From Streptococcus sanguinis (lineage in GTDB: Bacteria; Bacillota; Bacilli; Lactobacillales; Streptococcaceae): 64,000 bases of DNA. The stretch's first letter is position 1. Each line of letters begins with the position of its first letter. Below the pieces are notes generated by a model. It searched no databases. It was not told where the DNA came from and was given only the letters and a program-made list of their open reading frames with translations. Where the stretch lies: assembly GCF_900635155.1 (NCBI RefSeq), contig NZ_LR134002.1, forward strand, positions 1,488,001 through 1,552,000, read 5' to 3'. Of the stretch, positions 47,801 to 57,087 are shown in pieces. Position numbers and translations under genes: made by a program.

Positions 47801-50800
47801 TGCACTCGTCGACGCTGAAGTGCTTGCGCTTACGGACGCGCTGGTCGACGCTGATGTACTTGCACTCACAGATGCACTCGTTGAGGCTGATGTGCTTGCA
47901 CTTACGGATGCACTCGTGGAAGCTGACGTACTTGCACTCACTGACGCACTCGTCGATGCGGACGTACTTGCGCTTACGGACGCGCTGGTTGACGCTGACG
48001 TGCTGGCACTTACGGACGCGCTGGTTGACGCTGACGTACTTGCGGATACTGACGCACTCGTTGAGGCTGATGTGCTTGCGCTTACTGAGGCGCTGGTCGA
48101 CGCTGATGTACTTGCACTCACAGATGCACTCGTCGACGCTGATGTACTTGCAGATACAGACGCACTCGTGGAAGCTGACGTACTTGCAGATGTTGATGCA
48201 CTTGTAGACACGGACGTGCTGGCACTTACTGATGCACTTGTTGAGGCTGACGTACTTGCACTCACTGAAGCACTCGTCGACGCTGACGTGCTTGCAGATA
48301 CAGAGGCACTTATTGATGCCGATGTACTTGCGCTTACTGAGGCACTTGTCGATGCGGACGTGCTGGCAGAAACTGATGCACTCGTCGACGCTGACGTACT
48401 TGCACTTACGGATGCACTCGTTGAAGCAGACGTACTTGCAGATACTGATGCGCTAGTCGACGCGGACGTGCTGGCAGATGTTGATGCACTCGTCGACGCT
48501 GACGTACTTGCACTTACGGATGCACTTGTCGATGCGGACTCACTTGCTGACACGGATGCACTCGTTGAGGCTGACGTACTTGCACTTACGGATGCACTCG
48601 TCGATGCAGACGTGCTTGCGGATACAGATGCACTCGTGGAAGCTGATGTGCTTGCAGATACGGACGCACTTGTCGATGCAGACGTACTTGCGCTTACTGA
48701 GGCACTTGTTGATGCCGATGTACTTGCGCTTACTGAGGCACTTGTTGATGCCGATGTACTTGCACTTACGGACGCACTCGTAGACGCTGATGTGCTTGCG
48801 GAAACTGACGCACTTGTGGACGCGGACGTACTTGCACTTACTGACGCACTCGCTGAAGCTGACGTACTTGCACTTACGGACGCACTCGTGGACGCCGACG
48901 TACTTGCGCTTACGGACGCACTTGTAGACGCTGATGTACTTGCACTTACTGACGCACTCGTTGAAGCGGACGTGCTGGCTGAAACTGACGCGCTTGTGGA
49001 CGCCGAGGTGCTGGCAGATACTGACGCGCTCGTTGAGGCGGACGTGCTGGCTGACACTGACGCACTCGTCGATGCGGACGTACTTGCGGATACGGATGCG
49101 CTGGTTGAAGCTGAGGTGCTTGCACTTACCGATGCACTCGTCGATGCAGATGTACTTGCACTCACTGAAGCACTCGTCGATGCGGACGTGCTGGCTGAAA
49201 TTGACGCACTGGTTGACGCTGATGTACTTGCACTTACTGACGCACTCGTTGAAGCGGACGTGCTGGCAGATACTGACGCGCTCGTGGAGGCGGACGTGCT
49301 TGCTGACACAGACGCACTGGTGGACGCGGACGTACTTGCACTTACTGACGCACTCGTCGAGGCGGACGTACTTGCACTTACAGATGCACTGGTGGACGCG
49401 GACGTGCTGGCTGAAACTGACGCGCTAGTCGACGCGGACGTACTTGCTGATACTGACGCACTCGTCGATGCTGAGGTGCTTGCACTTACTGACGCACTTG
49501 TCGACGCGGACGTACTTGCAGAGACAGATGCACTTGTCGATGCCGAGGTACTTGCACTTGTCGACGCGGACGTACTTGCACTCACTGACGCACTCGTTGA
49601 AGCCGATGTACTTGCTGACACTGACGCACTTGTGGACGCTGAAGTGCTTGCAGATACTGACGCGCTCGTGGAGGCGGACGTACTTGCAGACACAGACGCA
49701 CTCGTGGAGGCGGACGTACTTGCACTTACAGACGCGCTCGTGGAGGCGGACGTACTTGCTGATACTGACGCACTCGTCGACGCGGACGTGCTTGCTGATA
49801 CTGACGCACTCGTGGATGCTGATGTACTTGCTGACACTGATGCACTAGTCGACGCGGATGTACTTGCGGACACTGATGCACTTGTGGACGCAGATGTACT
49901 TGCTGACACTGATGCACTAGTCGACGCGGATGTACTTGCGGATACAGAAGCGCTCGTGGACGCAGACATGCTTGCAGATACAGACGCACTTGTTGATGCC
50001 GACGTGCTGGCAGATACAGACGCGCTCGTGGAGGCGGATGTACTTGCGCTTACTGACGCACTTGTTGAAGCTGACGTACTTGCGCTTACTGACGCACTCG
50101 TTGAAGCTGACGTACTTGCACTTACGGACGCACTTGTTGAAGCTGACGTACTTGCACTTACAGACGCGCTCGTTGAAGCTGACGTACTTGCACTTACGGA
50201 CGCGCTGGTTGACGCAGACATGCTTGCAGATACAGACGCACTTGTTGAAGCTGACGTACTTGCACTTACAGACGCGCTCGTGGAGGCGGATGTACTTGCG
50301 GATACAGAAGCGCTGGTTGACGCGGACGTACTTGCACTTACGGACGCACTTGTTGAAGCTGACGTACTTGCACTTACAGACGCGCTCGTTGAAGCTGAGG
50401 TGCTTGCGGATACAGAAGCGCTCGTGGACGCGGACGTACTTGCACTTACGGACGCACTTGTTGAAGCTGACGTACTTGCACTTACAGACGCGCTCGTTGA
50501 AGCTGAGGTGCTTGCAGATACGGATGCGCTGGTTGACGCAGACATGCTTGCAGATACAGACGCACTTGTTGATGCCGACGTGCTGGCAGATACAGACGCG
50601 CTCGTGGAGGCGGATGTACTTGCGGATACAGAAGCGCTGGTTGACGCGGACGTACTTGCACTTACGGACGCACTTGTTGAAGCTGACGTACTTGCACTTA
50701 CAGACGCGCTCGTTGATGCGGACGTACTTGCTGACACTGAGGCACTCGTTGACGCTGAAGTACTTGCGCTCACTGAAGCGCTGGTTGATGCAGATGTACT

Positions 50801-53725
50801 TGCACTTACGGACGCACTTGTAGATGCTGAGGTGCTTGCTGACACAGATGCACTTGTTGAAGCAGATGTACTTGCGCTCACGGACGCACTCGTTGACGCG
50901 GACGTACTTGCAGAAACAGATGCGCTCGTTGATGCGGACGTGCTTGCACTTACCGACGCACTTGTTGAAGCCGAGGTGCTTGCAGATACTGACGCACTCG
51001 TCGATGCGGACGTGCTTGCAGATACTGACGCGCTTGTGGACGCAGATGTACTTGCAGACACTGACGCACTCGTCGATGCGGAGGTGCTGGCAGACACTGA
51101 CGTGCTCGTTGAGGCGGACGTGCTGGCAGACACTGACGCACTTGTTGAAGCCGAGGTGCTTGCAGACACTGACGCACTCGTTGATGCGGACGTGCTTGCA
51201 CTTACCGACGCACTTGTTGAAGCCGAGGTGCTTGCAGATACTGACGCACTCGTTGAGGCGGACGTGCTGGCAGACACTGACGCACTGGTCGACGCGGACG
51301 TGCTGGCACTTACTGACGCGCTAGTCGACGCTGACGTACTTGCACTTACTGACGCGCTTGTGGACGCAGATGTACTTGCAGACACTGACGCACTAGTCGA
51401 TGCGGAGGTGCTTGCTGACACTGACGCACTGGTCGACGCGGACGTGCTTGCACTTACTGATGCACTCGTTGAGGCTGACGTACTTGCAGACACTGACGCA
51501 CTCGTCGACGCGGAGGTGCTTGCTGACACTGACGCACTCGTTGAGGCGGACGTGCTAGCACTTGTGGACGCTGAGGTGCTGGCAGATACTGACGCACTTG
51601 TGGATGCCGATGTACTTGCACTTGTAGACGCGCTAGTCGATGCGGACGTGTTGGCACTTACTGATACGCTGGTCGACGCGGACGTGCTTGCAGACACTGA
51701 CGCACTGGTCGACGCGGACGTACTTGCAGACACTGACGCACTCGCTGATAAACTAGGACGTAAATCTTGAACAGTCCTATCAGCTGTTATTGTATCTCTT
51801 GAACGGCTAGCAGGAGTATCATCTGGATAAATAACCGTCACAGAACCATCATTGTTAACAACATATTGGACATTGTTAGGCAGATTCCCTGTATTAGCCG
51901 CCCTAACTTTTTCTTCAATAGCTGTTTTTTCACTTGTTGATAGTTGCTGGGGATTCAGAACCCCAGTTAAACTTCCAGGATTGTTTGGTGTATATTTATC
52001 TGTCTGGTTAGCAAAAACAATTCTGAAAATTTTTGCTTCACTAGTTAAACCACTAGCATCTGTCGCTCTAACCTTGAAAGTGTATCTACCACCAGGTCCT
52101 GCTGGTAGACTTTTCGGTATCGTCCCTCTAATAGTTGTCACAAGAGGATTTTGTTCCGTAGCATTATTAGGATTGTTTATATTCGGTGTATTAAATGTAA
52201 AACCTAAGCCTAGCAAAGTGTTATAAGTGCTACTAGCAGCAAGATCTCCTGCAAAATTTACATTGGTAATCTTACCACTATTATCATAAAAGTGGAGTTC
52301 AGCAGTACCTTCTTCTCCACGATAGAAGATATAGTCTCTACCCTCATCAACAAAGACTGGGGCTACCCTATCTGTATCAACTGTCTGTGCAGCAGCAATA
52401 GTGTCTGTTGAACCATCCGGATAGGTAATTGTTACGGTACCATTTTCTGAAACCGAATAAGTTGATGTGGCAGGAAGATTTGGATTAGCACTTTTGACTG
52501 CAGCAATGACCGCATCTTTGTCTGTTGGGGTCAGACTATTCGCATTCTGAACATAGGTTAAAGTTGGAGCTTGAGGAGTATATTTTTCTGTCTGAGGTCT
52601 TATAACTAATACAAAACGCTCACTTTGTTTGTCTACTAATCTAGTGATATTCCCCGCAGCATCTTCTGCTCGGACATATTTAGTATAGCGATCCCCAGGT
52701 CCAACACCATGATTAATTGGCACAATACCGTAGACACGAGTCCTTAGAGGATTAGCAGGCGTTGCATTACCTGGAACACTCAAGTTATCAGTAGAATATC
52801 TTATCCAATTTGGATCTAAGTAAGTAGAGTTATCTGCTCCTTCAATATTTCGAACAATGACTCGATTAACTCGACCACTATCATCAGTTGTTTCGACAAA
52901 AAACTCAAACTCTTCTCCTCGATAGGCTATTACCTCTTGAGGGAGAGTGATTGTAGGAGGGGTTGTATCTGTAGCCCGACGCGTTCTTCTACGCCCAGTC
53001 TGACTAGAGGATTCTGTAGACTGCTGGCTGCTTGTAGAGTTGCCGGTTTCTGATGCAGACGATGCAGAGGTCTGACTGGCAGAAACTGATTGAGAAGAAC
53101 TGGTTGGCTGACTAGTACTAGCACTCACTGAAGCCGATGCACTTGAAGACACCGAAAGAGACTCAGATACACTTAAGGAATCTGAGACTGACTGAGATGT
53201 GCTGGCACTGATAGAGGCAGAGCTAGACTGTGACATTGACTCTGAAGCTGAGATGCTGGCAGAGATAGATGCACTGACAGAAGCACTGGCGCTGGCTGAG
53301 GATGTATCTGATACAGACTCTGACTCAGTATGTGAGCTTGCCGTTGCGGTTGCCGCTTCAGCAGCACTGCTTTCTTCTCCTAAAACTGTTTCACCACGTG
53401 TCGCTAAAACGTCTGTCGTGTCAATGACTTTTTCCAGAGCCTGTTCTTCTTCTGCGTGAACGGTTGTGTTTGTCACAAGAGCACCGCCCAGCACGGCCCC
53501 CGTGGCGACAATGCCCCTCAAAAAGTCTATGCCGCTCTTCTTATCGGTAACTTGTTCTTCCGTTACCTTGAGCTCGATCGATGAAAGGCCTCCCCCTCTC
53601 ATTGATCTAAAAAGGCCGAACTGTGATGTCGCAGCACGCAGCCAATGCTTACCCGATTTAATCAGCTTAAAACGAGTCACACGCTCTACTTCGTGGTACT
53701 TACCTTTTTGACGTTTAAAAAACAT
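44846..53725 (-). CDS. Serine-rich repeat adhesin with tandem Siglec-like binding modules
   Basis: A 2,959-residue surface adhesin of the GspB/Hsa/SrpA class (srpA if this is S. sanguinis). Order: accessory Sec signal peptide (1-91) with the KxGKxW-type motif [17 protein letters not shown] and cleavage near VHA; first serine-rich stretch (about 141-245); binding region (about 253-655) made of two Siglec-like plus Unique modules; second serine-rich region (about 658-2830), roughly 180 copies of a 12-residue unit close to [12 protein letters not shown]; and a C-terminal LPQTG (from 2924), hydrophobic span and RRKKK tail for sortase A. The sialoglycan motif YTRX is YTKY (347-350) in module 1 and YTFK (548-551) in module 2. 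O-glycosylated by GtfA/GtfB, Nss and Gly and exported by SecA2/SecY2. Binds host sialoglycans on platelets and salivary mucins in relatives; here the specificity is uncertain. Confidence 0.95.
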   Translation of the reverse strand: MFFKRQKGKYHEVERVTRFKLIKSGKHWLRAATSQFGLFRSMRGGGLSSIELKVTEEQVTDKKSGIDFLRGIVATGAVLGGALVTNTTVHAEEEQALEKVIDTTDVLATRGETVLGEESSAAEAATATASSHTESESVSDTSSASASASVSASISASISASESMSQSSSASISASTSQSVSDSLSVSESLSVSSSASASVSASTSQPTSSSQSVSASQTSASSASETGNSTSSQQSTESSSQTGRRRTRRATDTTPPTITLPQEVIAYRGEEFEFFVETTDDSGRVNRVIVRNIEGADNSTYLDPNWIRYSTDNLSVPGNATPANPLRTRVYGIVPINHGVGPGDRYTKYVRAEDAAGNITRLVDKQSERFVLVIRPQTEKYTPQAPTLTYVQNANSLTPTDKDAVIAAVKSANPNLPATSTYSVSENGTVTITYPDGSTDTIAAAQTVDTDRVAPVFVDEGRDYIFYRGEEGTAELHFYDNSGKITNVNFAGDLAASSTYNTLLGLGFTFNTPNINNPNNATEQNPLVTTIRGTIPKSLPAGPGGRYTFKVRATDASGLTSEAKIFRIVFANQTDKYTPNNPGSLTGVLNPQQLSTSEKTAIEEKVRAANTGNLPNNVQYVVNNDGSVTVIYPDDTPASRSRDTITADRTVQDLRPSLSASASVSASTSASTSASVSASTSASTSVSVSANTSASTSASTSASTSASTSASVSASTSASTSASTSASTSASVSASTSASTSASVSASTSASTSASVSASTSASTSASVSASTSASTSASVSASTSASTSASVSASTSASTSASVSASTSASTSASVSASTSASTSASVSASTSASTSASVSASTSASTSASVSASTSASTSASVSASTSASTSTSVSASTSASTSASVSASTSASTSASVSASTSASTSASVSASTSASTSASVSASTSASTSASVSASTSASTSASVSASTSASTSASVSASTSASTSASVSASTSASTSASVSASTSASTSASVSASTSASTSASVSASTSASTSASVSASTSASTSASVSASTSASTSASVSASTSASTSASVSASMSASTSASVSASTSASTSASVSASTSASTSASVSASTSASTSASVSASTSASTSASVSASTSASTSASVSASTSASTSASVSASTSASTSASVSASTSASTSASVSASMSASTSASVSASTSASTSASVSASTSASTSASVSASTSASTSASVSASTSASTSASVSASTSASTSASVSASTSASTSASVSASMSASTSASVSASTSASTSASVSASTSASTSASVSASTSASTSASVSASTSASTSASVSASTSASTSASVSASTSASTSASVSASTSASTSASVSASTSASTSASVSASTSASTSASVSASTSASTSASVSASTSASTSASTSASTSASVSASTSASTSASVSASTSASTSASVSASTSASTSASVSASTSASTSASVSASTSASTSASVSASTSASTSASVSASTSASTSASVSASTSASTSASVSASTSASTSASISASTSASTSASVSASTSASTSASVSASTSASTSASVSASTSASTSASVSASTSASTSASVSASTSASTSASVSASTSASTSASVSASTSASTSASVSASTSASTSASVSASTSASASASVSASTSASTSASVSASTSASTSASVSASTSASTSASVSASTSASTSASVSASTSASTSASVSASTSASTSASVSASTSASTSASVSASTSASTSASVSASESASTSASVSASTSASTSASTSASTSASTSASVSASTSASTSASVSASTSASTSASVSASTSASTSASVSASTSASISASVSASTSASTSASVSASTSASTSASVSASTSVSTSASTSASTSASTSASVSASTSASTSASVSASTSASTSASVSASTSASTSASVSASTSASTSASVSASTSASTSASVSASTSASTSASVSASTSASTSASVSASTSASTSASVSASTSASTSASVSASTSASTSASVSASTSASTSASVSASTSASTSASVSASTSASTSASVSASTSASTSASVSASTSASTSASVSASTSASTSASVSASTSASTSASVSASTSASTSASVSASTSASTSASVSASTSASTSASVSASTSASTSASVSASTSASTSASVSASTSASTSASVSASTSASTSASVSASTSASTSESVSASTSASTSASVSASTSASTSASVSASTSASTSASVSASTSASTSASVSASTSASTSASVSASTSASTSASVSASTSASTSASVSASTSASTSASTSASTSASTSASVSASTSASTSASTSASTSASTSASVSASTSASTSASVSASTSASTSASTSASTSASVSASTSASTSASVSASTSASTSASVSASTSASTSASVSASTSASTSASVSASTSASTSASVSASTSASTSASVSASTSASTSASVSASTSASTSASVSASTSASTSASVSASTSASTSASVSASTSASTSASVSASTSASTSASVSASESASTSASVSASTSASTSASVSASTSASTSASVSASTSASTSASVSASTSASTGASVSASTSASTSASVSASTSASTSASVSSSTSASTSASVSASTSASTSASVSASESASTSASVSASESASTSASVSASTSASTSASVSASTSASTSASVSASTSASTSASVSSSTSASTSASVSSSTSASTSASVFASTSASTSASVSASESASMSASVSASTSASTSASVSASTSASTSASVSASESASTSASVSASTSASTSASVSASTSASTSASASASTSASTSVSVSASESASTSASVSASESASTSASVSASASASASESASISESTSVSASALALASISASVSASESASTSASLSGSESASISDSQSISESTSVSTSTSVLHSQLDLVHEKEFYSLSLSTSESLSAAVSLSELARVSQSVSESLSTSLSASQSTSESLSASARQSELDLISRGRLPQTGETESKASILALGLGALGLAFKRRKKKSDSEE
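45330..51750 (-). repeat. About 6.4 kb of 36-nt tandem repeats encoding the second serine-rich region
   Basis: Roughly 180 imperfect copies of a 36-nt unit encoding [12 protein letters not shown], drifting to SESAS, SSSTS and SASAS variants toward the 3' end of the gene. The protein is highly uniform while the third codon positions vary widely, which suggests selection on the protein and old rather than very recent duplication. Copy number should vary between strains, and short-read assemblies may collapse it. Confidence 0.9.
51770..52378 (-). other. Second Siglec-like/Unique module of the adhesin (coding part)
   Basis: Encodes residues 450-652. It mirrors the first module ([19 protein letters not shown] against [34 protein letters not shown] against [17 protein letters not shown]). 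The second module has no Arg or Lys at the third place of the YTRX motif. Confidence 0.8.
52379..52969 (-). other. First Siglec-like/Unique module of the adhesin (coding part)
   Basis: Encodes residues 253-449. The Siglec part holds YTKY at 347-350, a conservative Arg-to-Lys change of the sialic-acid motif. The Unique part ends in [13 protein letters not shown], a segment repeated in module 2 as [12 protein letters not shown]. Confidence 0.8.
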
Positions 53726-53783
53726 AATTCTCCCTTTAATTTATATCCTTTTTAAAAATCCATTAATCCCATTTTACCACACT

Positions 53784-53789
53784 ATTATA
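53784..53789 (-). promoter_or_regulatory. SRR adhesin promoter -10
   Basis: TATAAT on the minus strand about 59 nt upstream of the ATG; a second weaker element (TAAAAT after TGTGG) lies downstream. The -35 is not clear. AAAGGGAG precedes the ATG. Confidence 0.5.
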
Positions 53790-53899
53790 TAAAATGAACA
53801 ATAAAATACTTATTTTTTTTGCTGAAATTGTTTTCAAGCATTTCCAAAAATATTCATATTCAAAAAGAATCACCTTACTTTCATTCCTCTTTTACAAAT

Positions 53900-53924
53900 A
53901 GAAAAAACGCCAAACAGCGTTTCT
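53900..53924 (-). terminator. Intrinsic terminator after tRNA-Ser
   Basis: A 6-bp stem AAACGC (53905-53910) with GCGTTT (53917-53922) and a run of T on the minus strand. Confidence 0.7.
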
Positions 53925-53936
53925 TGCATATGATGA

Positions 53937-54024
53937 CGGAAGACATGGGATTCGAACCCACGCACGCTTTTACACGCCTACTGCGTTTCCAACACAGCCT
54001 CTTAAGCCTCTTGAGTAATCTTCC
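53937..54024 (-). tRNA. tRNA-Ser (anticodon GGA)
   Basis: An 88-nt class II tRNA with a long variable arm. The acceptor stem GGAAGAT pairs with GTCTTCC, the T arm carries GGTTCGAATCC, and the anticodon GGA is complementary to 53988-53990. The discriminator base is G and CCA is not encoded. It lies alone between the SRR adhesin and the DUF695 gene. Confidence 0.95.
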
Positions 54025-54049
54025 ACAAAAGAGAAAGTCCAGCTTTCTC
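54025..54049 (-). promoter_or_regulatory. Terminator-like hairpin in the tRNA-Ser leader
   Basis: GAGAAAG (54031-54037) pairs perfectly with CTTTCTC (54043-54049) around a 5-nt loop, followed on the minus strand by TTTTGT and then at once the tRNA 5' end. It is either the terminator of the DUF695 gene or an attenuator in the tRNA precursor. Confidence 0.65.
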
Positions 54050-54061
54050 AAAACTTTAACC

Positions 54062-54070
54062 ATTATACCA
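54062..54070 (-). promoter_or_regulatory. Probable tRNA-Ser promoter (extended -10)
   Basis: TGGTATAAT on the minus strand, with TATAAT at 54062-54067. It overlaps the stop codon of the DUF695 gene and reads toward the tRNA through the hairpin at 54025-54049. The -35 is weak. Confidence 0.6.
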
Positions 54071-54908
54071 CATTACAGCCCCAACCGCCATAGTTTCCGT
54101 TAAATTTTTTCACAAATTCAACCAAAGTCCAAACATTCTGGTTCAAATCAAAGATTTCTGTCGTATCCATACGAATCACGTGCAGCTGATATGGTTTGTC
54201 CGCATCTTCTATCTTTTCAGCAGATACGAGGCTGTAGCCCAACTCTTCAACTTCCTTTAGGAAACCATCTCGGTCTTCCTCCGAAGCGAAATAGGCCCAA
54301 TGATCAATCTCGCGCTCCTGACTATGGTCATCGCCGTCCTGCTCCAGCTGGTACCAGACCCGCTGGTTGAGAATGGTCTGATACTCGTATTCATTAGGAT
54401 AGAGAAAGTCAAAGTACTGATCCCAATCCTCATCTTCCAGGGTCGCTGAGTCATAGCGGCGGTCTGGAAAGTCGCGCATCACGTTTGCAATCGGCTCTAG
54501 ATGGCTTTTCTTATCTTGCAGATAGTAGTAAAACTCAATATTTCCATCTGTCGTAATCACACCAACATGAATGCCACCGACCTGGCCCAAAGCCTCAGAA
54601 AGCCGATCCTCAATCACATTCAGCTCCTTAAACTCATCACTAGATGGAAAACCCGTCTCCCCATCGTACTGAAGGAGCGATATCTTGAGCCTCATAGCAT
54701 AGGCATAGAGAGGATAGGGTGCCTCATCAGCAAGAGCTAGATTCAGACGGATGCTAGCCAACTTGTCATCAATATAAGTTGAGAAAGATCCCCACTCACT
54801 CGGAAAAGGATCTTCTGAAGGCACATCAAGCACTGCTTCTTCTACCTTTTCTACTTTCTCTTCCTCTTGCTCTTGTTTCTTACCAAACAGATTCTTAAAA
54901 AAACTCAT
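54063..54908 (-). CDS. DUF695 / RraB-like domain protein
   Basis: A 281-residue acidic cytoplasmic protein. After a short KKQEQEEEKVEKVEE linker, residues about 35-160 match DUF695 (SEWGSFSTYIDDKLASIRLNL...), and the C-terminal part (about 185-265) resembles the RraB-like domain with HSQEREIDHWAYFASEEDRD. RraB in Escherichia coli inhibits RNase E; streptococci lack RNase E, so that role should not be carried over. No enzyme motif is visible. It is monocistronic with a good promoter. Confidence 0.75.
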   Translation of the reverse strand: MSFFKNLFGKKQEQEEEKVEKVEEAVLDVPSEDPFPSEWGSFSTYIDDKLASIRLNLALADEAPYPLYAYAMRLKISLLQYDGETGFPSSDEFKELNVIEDRLSEALGQVGGIHVGVITTDGNIEFYYYLQDKKSHLEPIANVMRDFPDRRYDSATLEDEDWDQYFDFLYPNEYEYQTILNQRVWYQLEQDGDDHSQEREIDHWAYFASEEDRDGFLKEVEELGYSLVSAEKIEDADKPYQLHVIRMDTTEIFDLNQNVWTLVEFVKKFNGNYGGWGCNVV

Positions 54909-54981
54909 ATCAAACTTCCCTTAATACTTATGAAATCAACCCAATAGAAATACAAATATTTCCTTTGCCATCACTAACATC

Positions 54982-55010
54982 ATTGTATTACTTTTTCAGA
55001 CAGAAATCAA
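54982..55010 (-). promoter_or_regulatory. Promoter of the DUF695 gene
   Basis: On the minus strand there is a -35 TTGATT (55005-55010), a 17-nt spacer and a -10 TACAAT (54982-54987). Confidence 0.75.
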
Positions 55011-55032
55011 GATTTCCTGAACATTGTAAAAG

Positions 55033-55062
55033 CAAAAAACGCTGATTTCTCAACGTTTTAGA
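55033..55062 (-). terminator. Intrinsic terminator after ssrA
   Basis: A 10-bp stem with one mismatch (AAAACGCTGA, about 55036-55045, with TCAACGTTTT, 55051-55060), with T-run on the minus strand just past the tmRNA 3' end. Confidence 0.82.
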
Positions 55063-55077
55063 AAGGCTTTAAAATAA

Positions 55078-55423
55078 TGGAGCCGGTGGGAGTCGAACCC
55101 ACGTCCAAACACCTGCTAACACATTTGTCTACAACCATAGGCTATGTATTGATTTAACTTCACTTTGACACATAGCTCAAGCCCAAGTCAAGCGAGTCTA
55201 TAATTCTCTTGCAAAATCCCTAGACCAGATTTTGCCGTAGCTTGCTCATAATAAGACCTGTCATCAGACACAAGCAATCCGAATCGGGTCACGCTGGCTG
55301 GTTTTTAGGCAGCTACAGCGTAAGAATTGTTATTTTTTGCAGTTATATTTAACTGGCGTTTTACATCCGCTAGATGGGTTGCAAAATGTGCCTCATAATG
55401 CCTGTCGAATCCGTAACGACCCC
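55078..55423 (-). ncRNA. ssrA: Transfer-messenger RNA (tmRNA)
   Basis: A 346-nt RNA that rescues stalled ribosomes and tags the nascent protein. The 5' end GGGGTCGTTACGG and the 3' end CACCGGCTCC plus A form the tRNA-like acceptor (GGGGUCG with CGGCUCC, including a G-U pair), and the T arm is GGGTTCGACTCCC. The tag reading frame encodes AKNNNSYAVAA and a stop, the usual streptococcal degron. CCA is not encoded. It has its own promoter and terminator and lies next to a DUF59 gene. Confidence 0.97.
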
Positions 55424-55437
55424 AAGACAATAGGAAC

Positions 55438-55466
55438 ATTATAACAGAATCTGCTAAAAAAAGCAA
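55438..55466 (-). promoter_or_regulatory. ssrA promoter
   Basis: On the minus strand there is a -35 TTGCTT (55461-55466), a 17-nt spacer and an extended -10 TGTTATAAT (TATAAT at 55438-55443). The -35 is formed inside the T-rich tail of the upstream terminator. Confidence 0.85.
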
Positions 55467-55486
55467 AAGCCTGCACGCAGCAGGCC
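55456..55486 (-). terminator. Intrinsic terminator after the DUF59 gene
   Basis: Stem GCCTGC (55469-55474) with GCAGGC (55480-55485) and a T-rich tail on the minus strand that also supplies the ssrA -35. Confidence 0.85.
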
Positions 55487-55504
55487 AGCACTTACTATTA
55501 GTTC

Positions 55505-55843
55505 TTAGCGAATCCCCAAAGCAATCCGAGCATAGCGGCTCATCTTTTCCACCGTCCAAGCTGGGTACCAAACCAACTTAACATCCGTCTTGGTAACCTC
55601 TGGAACATCTGACATGGCATCATAGATCTGGTCAGTCAGAAGATCCGCCAGAGGGCATCCCATAGTTGTCAGGGTCATATCGATTTCCGTTTCCCCATTG
55701 GTCTCGTCAAAACGGATTTCATAGATTAGACCTAGATTGACAATATCAATTCCCAATTCTGGGTCAATGACTTGCTCCAAGCTCTCTAAAATACGCGTTT
55801 TAATCTTTTCAACTTCTTCAGGGCTGTATTTTTTTTCTGACAT
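55505..55843 (-). CDS. DUF59/MIP18 family Fe-S cluster assembly factor (SufT-like)
   Basis: A 112-residue MIP18-family protein, cytoplasmic. Conserved DPELGIDIVNLGLIY is followed by TTMGCPLADLL, whose Cys is the invariant one in the family. SufT-like proteins help maturation of Fe-S enzymes under demand. It has a good ribosome site (AAGGAGG). It follows rpoD by about 130 nt with no strong terminator, so it may be read with dnaG-rpoD. It ends at a terminator that abuts the ssrA promoter. Confidence 0.88.
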   Translation of the reverse strand: MSEKKYSPEEVEKIKTRILESLEQVIDPELGIDIVNLGLIYEIRFDETNGETEIDMTLTTMGCPLADLLTDQIYDAMSDVPEVTKTDVKLVWYPAWTVEKMSRYARIALGIR

Positions 55844-55972
55844 GCAATATCCTCCTTATAGATAGAGCAAAAATTTCAAGTTAGCTTGAGGGGGCTTTTG
55901 TTTTTCAGCTAGAATTGCCGACTTAACGCTTCCTAATGAAAAATTTCTGCCCCTTCTTGCGCTCTTCAGTTC

Positions 55973-57085
55973 TTAATCTTCAATAAAGTCTCTGAGTGGT
56001 TTGCTGCGGCTTGGGTGGCGGAGTTTACGCAGGGCTTTGGCTTCAATCTGGCGAATCCGCTCGCGAGTGACATTGAAGACCTTGCCGACATCTTCCAGTG
56101 TCCGCATTTTTCCATCGTCCAGACCAAAGCGCAGACGCAAGACGTTTTCCTCGCGGTCTGTAAGGGTGTCTAAAACTTCATCCAGCTGCTCACGAAGGAC
56201 GACACGAGTTGTATAGTCAACTGGATTTTCAATCACTTCGTCTTCGATAAAGTCTCCCAGATGACTGTCATCTTCCTCACCAATAGGTGTTTCCAATGAA
56301 ACTGGCTCCTGAGCAATCTTGAGAATCTCACGAACCTTGTCAGGTGTCATATCCATGCGCTCAGCGATTTGCTCTGGTGTTGGGTCTTGACCCAATTCCT
56401 GCAAGAGATTGCGTTGCTCGCGAACCAGCTTGTTAATGGTTTCCACCATGTGGACTGGAATCCGAATGGTCCGAGCTTGGTCAGCAATCGCACGGGTAAT
56501 GGCCTGACGAATCCACCAAGTCGCATAAGTTGAAAACTTAAATCCTTTGGTGTAGTCAAACTTATCAACAGCCTTCATCAGCCCCATATTTCCTTCTTGA
56601 ATCAAGTCAAGGAATTGCATACCACGACCGACATAACGCTTGGCAATGGAAACAACCAGACGAAGATTGGCCTCAGCCAGACGCTGCTTGGCTTCCAAGT
56701 CTCCCTGTTCTACCAAGATAGCCAGCTCCTGCTCTTCTTCATTGCTGAGAAGAGGCACAACCCCAATTTCTTTCAGATACATGCGGACTGGGTCATTGAC
56801 CTTGGCTGAATTACTGCCTAAGAGCTCTTCATCCGTCAGCTCCGCTTCTTCCTCTTCAGTATTCAAAACGCGCGCGCTAGGATTTCCTTCCTTATCTGTA
56901 ATTGAGATGCCCGCATCCTGGATGCGCTGTAGCAAATCCTCAATCCCATCAGCATCCAAAGTGAAAGGAATAACCAACTGATCATTGATTTCATCATCTG
57001 TCGCAACTCCAGTCTGCTTGTGGTTGCGGATAAATTCTGCAATTTGAACGTCTAATGTTGTTACTTCTTTTTGTTTTGTAGCCAT
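55973..57085 (-). CDS. rpoD: RNA polymerase primary sigma factor RpoD (SigA)
   Basis: A 370-residue housekeeping sigma-70 factor. Region 1.1 is short, as in Firmicutes. Region 2 holds [19 protein letters not shown] and [21 protein letters not shown] (-10 recognition and melting), region 3 follows, and region 4.2 has [21 protein letters not shown] (-35 recognition). It starts 2 nt after dnaG, in the classic macromolecular-synthesis pair. Confidence 0.97.
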   Translation of the reverse strand: MATKQKEVTTLDVQIAEFIRNHKQTGVATDDEINDQLVIPFTLDADGIEDLLQRIQDAGISITDKEGNPSARVLNTEEEEAELTDEELLGSNSAKVNDPVRMYLKEIGVVPLLSNEEEQELAILVEQGDLEAKQRLAEANLRLVVSIAKRYVGRGMQFLDLIQEGNMGLMKAVDKFDYTKGFKFSTYATWWIRQAITRAIADQARTIRIPVHMVETINKLVREQRNLLQELGQDPTPEQIAERMDMTPDKVREILKIAQEPVSLETPIGEEDDSHLGDFIEDEVIENPVDYTTRVVLREQLDEVLDTLTDREENVLRLRFGLDDGKMRTLEDVGKVFNVTRERIRQIEAKALRKLRHPSRSKPLRDFIED

Positions 57086-57087
57086 TC

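Noticed and set aside
45330..51750. 36-nt repeats considered as a CRISPR array
   Set aside because: The units are directly adjacent without unique spacers, encode a continuous protein frame and lie inside the adhesin gene.
45270..51770. A 2,166-codon open frame on the plus strand opposite the serine-rich repeats, reading as an Ala/Asp/Val/Leu repeat protein
   Set aside because: It is a compositional artefact. In this frame a stop needs a sense codon beginning with TA or CA (Tyr, His, Gln), and the repeats encode almost only Ser, Ala, Thr, Val, Ile and Glu. It has no promoter, ribosome site or meaningful domain, while the sense gene has signal peptide, binding region and LPQTG.
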